Shown: positions 5,159 through 8,285 of the stretch, piece by piece
Numbering within the stretch: the stretch's first letter is position 1
How the letters are laid out: each line of letters begins with the position of its first letter
NCBI GenBank assembly: GCA_013002265.1
Contig: JABDKK010000152.1
Coordinates: forward strand, 1 to 8,285
Direction of reading: 5' to 3'
DNA from: Candidatus Nitrosopumilus sp.
GTDB taxonomy: Archaea > Thermoproteota > Nitrososphaeria > Nitrososphaerales > Nitrosopumilaceae
Length of the DNA: 8,285 bases
Notes under the pieces: model-generated
Seen by the model: only the letters and a program-made list of their open reading frames with translations
The model's database searches: none
Told to the model about the DNA's origin: nothing
Program-made: the position numbers and the translations under genes

Positions 5159-5662
5159 TCATTTTTCAAAGTAATCAATTGGAATATTTTGGAAATCTCC
5201 GTTTGGAAGGACCCTTCTAATTGTAATTGGTATGACTCTTTGTTCTAATTCCTCCATTGCAATATCTAATGAGATTCTTGCAGTTTTTGGAATTGGAATG
5301 AATGGTGGAGCTCCTAATGATAGTTGTAATGCTCTTGCACCCATAATTCTTGCTTTTTCAAATCTTGTAAGTGTTGGAGGACCGATTGTGATTTTTCCTT
5401 TCTCACAAGGAATTTCTGCTGCTTCATGCTCTTCAACTTTCTCAACAACTTCTCTGCTCTCAATCTCTTTGATTCTTTTTTCAAGACTTTCTTGATCTTT
5501 TTCACTTAGTGGTTCTAGCCCTCCTTTCTTCTCGATTAATTTTCGATAAGTGTCTAATGCTTTGTTTAGTCCGGCATTTGATTCTGTTGTATCTTCTGGT
5601 GTTTCTACAACTTCTTCAGTTTGAGGCACATCTAACAATGGGGCTTCTTTAACATCAGACAA
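5159..5662 (-). CDS. rpoK: DNA-directed RNA polymerase subunit Rpo6/RpoK (Rpb6 homologue)
   Basis: A core-assembly subunit of archaeal RNA polymerase, equivalent to eukaryotic Rpb6 and bacterial omega. The conserved domain fills the last third: PTLTRFEKARIMGARALQLSLGAPPF, then ARISLDIAMEELEQRVIPITIRRVLPNG. The first 90 or so residues are an extra acidic, Glu- and Lys-rich region with a likely coiled coil (LEKRIKEIESREVVEKVEEHE). This makes the protein about 167 residues, against roughly 60-100 in many archaea; eukaryotic Rpb6 also has an acidic N-terminal tail. The frame is open to an ATG at 5701 (180 residues). I chose the TTG at 5662 because the TATA box at 5685-5692 lies inside the longer version and sits exactly 26.5 bases before the TTG. 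The start is the least certain part. Confidence 0.85.
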   Translation of the reverse strand: MSDVKEAPLLDVPQTEEVVETPEDTTESNAGLNKALDTYRKLIEKKGGLEPLSEKDQESLEKRIKEIESREVVEKVEEHEAAEIPCEKGKITIGPPTLTRFEKARIMGARALQLSLGAPPFIPIPKTARISLDIAMEELEQRVIPITIRRVLPNGDFQNIPIDYFEK

Positions 5663-5684
5663 GTAACAAAATTTTCTTAAAACG

Positions 5685-5692
5685 TTATATAA
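5685..5692. promoter_or_regulatory. Palindromic TATA box shared by rpoK and the cyclophilin-like gene
   Basis: TTATATAA is its own reverse complement. Its centre is 26.5 bases from the TTG at 5715 on the plus strand and 26.5 bases from the TTG at 5662 on the minus strand. One box could therefore drive two divergent leaderless messages, both beginning at UUG. A-rich flanks that could act as BRE lie on both sides. Confidence 0.55.
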
Positions 5693-5714
5693 TCTAATCA
5701 TTTTAAAGTACGAA

Positions 5715-6101
5715 TTGAGCGCATCTTCTGTTTCCAGAAAACAACTGATTTTAGAAATTCGTGGAAAGGCAAAAATCTCGTGTGATCTAAAACGTCATTT
5801 GTCTCCGCGCACTGTTGGGACAATAATGAGATCTTTGCCATTGGAAGGAAATGCTCATTTTTTGGGAAAAAGTATTTTGTATTTTGAAACTAGTGTTGAC
5901 TCTGGAACAGAGAGGGCAAGATCTGAATTCAAAAAAGGTGACGTGGCGTTTTTATCCTCTTCTGGAAGTATTTGCTTTTTCCTAAACGATGTTGTTTCTG
6001 GAAAAACTATGACTCCTATTGGAAAATTACGTGACAATATTGATGTGTTAAAGAATGTTAAATCTGGAGATATACTGTGTATCTATGAAGAGACTGCTTG
6101 A
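5715..6101 (+). CDS. Cyclophilin-like fold protein (PF04126/COG2164-like)
   Basis: A 128-residue soluble protein resembling the cyclophilin-like family PF04126 (COG2164), known mainly from a bacterial structure and of unproven function. The matching parts are strand LILEIRGKAKISCDLKRHLSPRTVGTI, then YFETSVDSGTERARSEFKKGDVAFLSSSGSICFFLND (about 56-92) and PIGKLRDNID. The family shares the cyclophilin barrel, but prolyl-isomerase activity should not be assumed. The start is a TTG at 5715; the next in-frame ATG (residue 38) would cut off conserved sequence, and the shared TATA box is placed for the TTG. It is divergent from rpoK, and its 3' end overlaps the convergent S25e gene by 19 bases, so the two messages are antisense there. 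Confidence 0.7.
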   Translation: MSASSVSRKQLILEIRGKAKISCDLKRHLSPRTVGTIMRSLPLEGNAHFLGKSILYFETSVDSGTERARSEFKKGDVAFLSSSGSICFFLNDVVSGKTMTPIGKLRDNIDVLKNVKSGDILCIYEETA

Positions 6102-6394
6102 TACAAATGATGACCTGAATAACCGCCAACTCTTTTCACAGTTCCTTTAATTGCAGAATTTTTTAGAAATGCATTTGCTGCAGAAATTTTGACACCTGTT
6201 TGTCTTGCAAGATCTTGAACTGTAACCACTTTGGAATTTTGAATAATTTTCATGGCTTGCTGCTCGTTTACCTTAACTGTAATCTCTGCTTTCTTTGGAC
6301 CACTTTCGCCTTTGTCTTTTTTACTCTTTTTAGTATCCTTACTTCCTGCTGATTTGTCTTTATTTGCAGCTGTTGGCTTTTTTGCTCCACCCAT
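6083..6394 (-). CDS. rps25e: 30S ribosomal protein S25e
   Basis: A 103-residue small-subunit ribosomal protein shared by archaea and eukaryotes but absent from bacteria. The first 36 residues are a very Lys-, Gly- and Ser-rich flexible tail, as in other S25e proteins. The rest is the winged-helix domain: MKIIQNSKVVTVQDLARQTGVKISAANAFLKN (48-79), then the wing IKGTVKRVGGYSGHHLYQ (82-99). The length is normal. The ATG at 6394 is preceded by a TATA box 26.5 bases away, giving a leaderless message. It is not in a ribosomal operon here but stands alone beside rpoK and alba. The last bases overlap the end of the convergent cyclophilin-like gene. Confidence 0.92.
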   Translation of the reverse strand: MGGAKKPTAANKDKSAGSKDTKKSKKDKGESGPKKAEITVKVNEQQAMKIIQNSKVVTVQDLARQTGVKISAANAFLKNSAIKGTVKRVGGYSGHHLYQAVSS

Positions 6395-6416
6395 AAATCT
6401 AGAAAAAAATATTCCT

Positions 6417-6424
6417 CTTATAAA
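6417..6424 (-). promoter_or_regulatory. TATA box of the S25e gene
   Basis: On the minus strand this is TTTATAAG, centred 26.5 bases before the ATG at 6394. The A/T-rich stretch between box and ATG lacks a Shine-Dalgarno sequence. Confidence 0.5.
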
Positions 6425-6486
6425 CGATGAAGAATTTTACTGAGTGGAATTCTAATTAATTTGAAAAAATCTAAATTTATTTCAAG

Positions 6487-6494
6487 TATAAATA
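6487..6494 (+). promoter_or_regulatory. TATA box of the small zinc protein at 6516
   Basis: TATAAATA is centred 25.5 bases before the ATG at 6516 and is the closest in the window to the textbook archaeal TATA element. An A-rich stretch just upstream (6464-6474) may add BRE-like contacts. Confidence 0.55.
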
Positions 6495-6515
6495 ACATCT
6501 TGCCTTTCATTAACT

Positions 6516-6728
6516 ATGGGTATTGTATCTAAAGGCGCTAAATGCAATGTTGAAGGATGTGATCAAGACGGTGCTCGTTCTTTAAACACTACAAAGGTGG
6601 AAAATGCTGGTCTTCGAGTAAACTCACCAGGTAAAAAAACTGTGCTCTGCAAAGAACACTATAAAGAGTGGAAAAAAGAATCTAAAGACGATCGTGATCT
6701 TGAACGTGCAAGATTTGATAAATTTTAG
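6516..6728 (+). CDS. Small conserved zinc-binding protein
   Basis: A 70-residue basic protein with a likely zinc site: C10 and C15 (CNVEGC), then C45 and H48 (CKEH). The middle (NTTKVENAGLRVNSPGKKTVLC) looks like beta strands between the two ligand pairs. The C-terminal 22 residues are a highly charged helix (YKEWKKESKDDRDLERARFDKF). Such an arrangement suits binding to RNA, the ribosome or another protein. The sequence looks like a small protein conserved in ammonia-oxidising archaea, but I do not know a characterised relative. It sits between S25e and the DHS-like gene, divergent from the former. A strong TATA box implies high expression and a leaderless message. Its stop is nine bases from the stop of the convergent DHS-like gene. 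Confidence 0.75.
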   Translation: MGIVSKGAKCNVEGCDQDGARSLNTTKVENAGLRVNSPGKKTVLCKEHYKEWKKESKDDRDLERARFDKF

Positions 6729-6737
6729 CTTTCTTTG

Positions 6738-7805
6738 TTAATTTGAAGGACTTTTAGAATAATCCTCTTTGAGTTTTTCATATAATTTGTCTAATTTCTT
6801 ATAGAGTCTTTTTGGCTCTCTTTTTTTCTGGTTACTTAATACATACAATGCAAGAATCGGAAATGCAATTGTTGCATCTGCATATACTGTAACCATTCCG
6901 TTATGTGCATCTTGAACTTTGCCCCAACTTTTTCCTTCTTGTAGTGTTGCACCTGACAATCCCCCAGTATCAGGACGAGCATCAGTAATTTGAATAATGT
7001 AGTCTTGGCCACCATCGTTTCTTCTAAGAATTTGATCAAGTAATGGACCTGTTTGCTGAGCCGTATTTTTTGGAACTCCGCCACCTATCTCTAAAATTCC
7101 TGATTTCTTTGAATCATAAAGAATAGCTGCCTGTTCTATAATCTCCCTTACAAAATCTAAATTGTAAATTTTGTCTTTTAGTCTGTGAACTGCTAAATTC
7201 AAGGCCAGTGATGAATCCTTTATTGTAGATATGTAAACTGGTACGTCATATTCGTACGCCGATGTAACAAAACTTTTTTCCGGGTGTTTTGATTTTTCCT
7301 TACTTATCTTCCCCATCAAATTACAAAATTCTGCAGTTGTAAATGGCTTGTCTGGGAAATCCTCTCCAAACATATTTTGAATTAACTGATCTTCTGCCTC
7401 TAATGTTTCATTAAATTTAATGTAGACATCTCTAATTCTCACGATTTCATTTTCATACAATTTCATATCATCTACATCAAAACTTCCTTGTTTTACTGGT
7501 AATCCCCATGCAAAATGATCTTCGTGATATACATTTGCACCAGTTGTAATTATCCAGTCCACAAATCCTCTTTCTATGAGTGTCTTGATTATTCCACCAA
7601 ACCCAACAGGTGTCATTGCTCCTGAAACTGTAAGACAAATTGTAGCATCTTCCTCAATCATCTGAGCATAAAGTTTAGCTGCATCTCCAAGTTGTCTTCC
7701 GTTATATCCTGTACTTGCAAAGACGTCCACTAAATCCTCTATGGTCATATTTGGATCTAGTTTAATGTGAGGAATATCTTTACCGTGAAATTCATGTGGG
7801 TCCAC
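6738..7805 (-). CDS. Deoxyhypusine-synthase-like protein lacking the catalytic lysine
   Basis: A 355-residue protein of the deoxyhypusine synthase (DHS) family. True DHS moves the aminobutyl group of spermidine to a lysine of aIF5A using NAD, via an enzyme-lysine intermediate. Family motifs are clear: SGAMTPVGFGGIIKTLIERG (61-80), ITTGANVYHEDH (86-97), GGGVPKN (241-247), ITDARPDTGGLSGAT (273-287), SWGKVQD and TVYADATIAFP (306-316). In human DHS the residue before VYADA is the catalytic Lys329; here it is Thr306. GGLSGATLQE also matches the bacterial DHS-like group better than canonical DHS. It may therefore act on another amine substrate or be non-catalytic, and annotation as dys would be risky. 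The start is a GTG supported by a TATA box 26.5 bases upstream. Confidence 0.8.
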   Translation of the reverse strand: MDPHEFHGKDIPHIKLDPNMTIEDLVDVFASTGYNGRQLGDAAKLYAQMIEEDATICLTVSGAMTPVGFGGIIKTLIERGFVDWIITTGANVYHEDHFAWGLPVKQGSFDVDDMKLYENEIVRIRDVYIKFNETLEAEDQLIQNMFGEDFPDKPFTTAEFCNLMGKISKEKSKHPEKSFVTSAYEYDVPVYISTIKDSSLALNLAVHRLKDKIYNLDFVREIIEQAAILYDSKKSGILEIGGGVPKNTAQQTGPLLDQILRRNDGGQDYIIQITDARPDTGGLSGATLQEGKSWGKVQDAHNGMVTVYADATIAFPILALYVLSNQKKREPKRLYKKLDKLYEKLKEDYSKSPSN

Positions 7806-7827
7806 TTTGAAAAATAATTTTTTATTC

Positions 7828-7835
7828 TAATTAAT
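7828..7835 (-). promoter_or_regulatory. TATA box of the DHS-like gene
   Basis: The box reads ATTAATTA on the minus strand and is centred 26.5 bases before the GTG at 7805. This supports both the GTG start and a leaderless message. Confidence 0.5.
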
Positions 7836-7882
7836 ACTTGCGGAAAGACTGCTTTTTGAATTGTCTTTTGATTCAAACATTA

Positions 7883-7890
7883 CTTAATTA
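7883..7890 (+). promoter_or_regulatory. TATA box of the 7913 gene
   Basis: CTTAATTA is centred 26.5 bases before the ATG at 7913 and is identical to the box in front of the decayed YHS gene. It lies 47 bases beyond the divergent box at 7828-7835, so the two divergent genes have separate promoters. Confidence 0.5.
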
Positions 7891-7912
7891 GGAATGATCT
7901 GAAATAATACTG

Positions 7913-8248
7913 ATGAAAATAATTGATCTGCATAATCCTGAAAGAGTCAACAAATCTCCTGATGATGTAGAAATACTAATGTCTTCAGGAAGTTTTGTTC
8001 AAGACGAGTTTGTAATTTCTAAGGTGGAATTACGTCTTTACAATGAACGGCAAGATGACAAATTAGGTGCTTTTTCACTAATCACTTCTTTTGTAGAGAC
8101 TGACAAAGGTTCAGTTGAAATGATTTTTGATGAGGGATTTCGTGGGGATTGTCCATTGAAAAGAACTAAGGATTTTTTAATTTCTAATTTGGGTATATCT
8201 GCTTTAGTTTTGCGCTCAATAATTTGCCTGCGTGAAAAATTAGATTGA
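7913..8248 (+). CDS. Conserved hypothetical protein, 111 residues
   Basis: I do not recognise this protein. It is soluble and slightly acidic, with no signal peptide or membrane segment. The first half reads as beta strands (MKIIDLHN, VEILMSSGSFV, FVISKVELRLYNERQDD, FSLITSFVETD, SVEMIFDEGFRG). The end is a helix or helices (KRTKDFLISNLGISALVLRSIICLREKLD). Only two cysteines (C80 and C104) are present, so no metal site is evident. The ATG is fixed by a TATA box 26.5 bases upstream and by a stop codon upstream in frame. It is divergent from the DHS-like gene with 107 bases between. The codon choice matches its neighbours. The short tail after it (8249-8285) shows no feature. Confidence 0.7.
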   Translation: MKIIDLHNPERVNKSPDDVEILMSSGSFVQDEFVISKVELRLYNERQDDKLGAFSLITSFVETDKGSVEMIFDEGFRGDCPLKRTKDFLISNLGISALVLRSIICLREKLD

Positions 8249-8285
8249 TTTCAAATTCCTACTGAGTATTCTTACTGATAATTCC

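Noticed and set aside
5232..5495. Plus- and minus-strand frames within rpoK (5232-5495 plus, 5314-5505 minus)
   Set aside because: Both are out-of-frame shadows of the RpoK coding sequence; the Lys-rich minus-strand one arises from its Glu/Lys repeats.
1..8285. CRISPR array, insertion sequence, integrase or defence island
   Set aside because: No spaced identical repeats, no terminal inverted repeats with a transposase, and no nuclease, helicase or toxin motifs were seen on either strand.

Overview
The window looks like the chromosome of an AT-rich (my estimate about one third G+C) archaeon of the phylum Nitrososphaerota (Thaumarchaeota), most likely a Nitrosopumilus-type ammonia oxidiser. 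The archaeal call rests on genes seen here: RNA polymerase subunit Rpo6/RpoK, ribosomal protein S25e, the chromatin protein Alba, a COG2522-type regulator and a deoxyhypusine-synthase-like protein. There are no bacterial -35/-10 promoters. Most starts instead have an A/T-only or nearly A/T-only box centred about 24-28 bases upstream, the TATA spacing expected for leaderless archaeal mRNAs. The phylum assignment is inferred from gene content and was not tested by any search.

Layout. 1-139 is the 3' end of a Cys-rich protein that starts outside the window. 245-749 holds two tiny Cys-rich genes (a SWIM-like knuckle and a C2H2 finger), with a long-loop hairpin and T-run between them. 750-1117 has no intact gene; its minus strand carries a possible gene remnant (751-924) and its right end the promoter of an aldo/keto reductase (1118-2218). 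A small DUF6659-like protein follows (2278-2643), the only gene with an obvious Shine-Dalgarno site. 2709-3333 is a decayed gene: its TATA box and ATG survive, then come one apparent frameshift and seven in-frame stops, then an open 48-codon YHS/TRASH metal-binding tail. That tail meets, tail to tail, an asparagine-synthase-like PP-loop enzyme with a C-terminal zinc ribbon (3330-4274, minus). Divergent from the enzyme is an HTH regulator with a Cys-rich C-terminus (4380-4796).

4793-6394 is an information-processing cluster: alba and rpoK on the minus strand, a cyclophilin-like-fold protein on the plus strand, and S25e on the minus strand. rpoK and the cyclophilin-like gene appear to share one palindromic TATA box placed equally far from two TTG start codons. 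Then come a small zinc-binding protein (6516-6728), a deoxyhypusine-synthase-like gene lacking the expected catalytic lysine (6738-7805, minus), and an unrecognised 111-residue protein (7913-8248).

Genes are tightly packed, and several convergent pairs overlap by 4-19 bases. I see no tRNA, rRNA, CRISPR array, insertion sequence or integrase. I did not find a clear multi-gene novel system. The most notable signals are the symmetric bidirectional TTG promoter, the decayed YHS gene, and three family members with unusual features: Alba without its lysine pair, a DHS-like protein without its lysine, and a glutaminase-less AsnB-like enzyme fused to a zinc ribbon.
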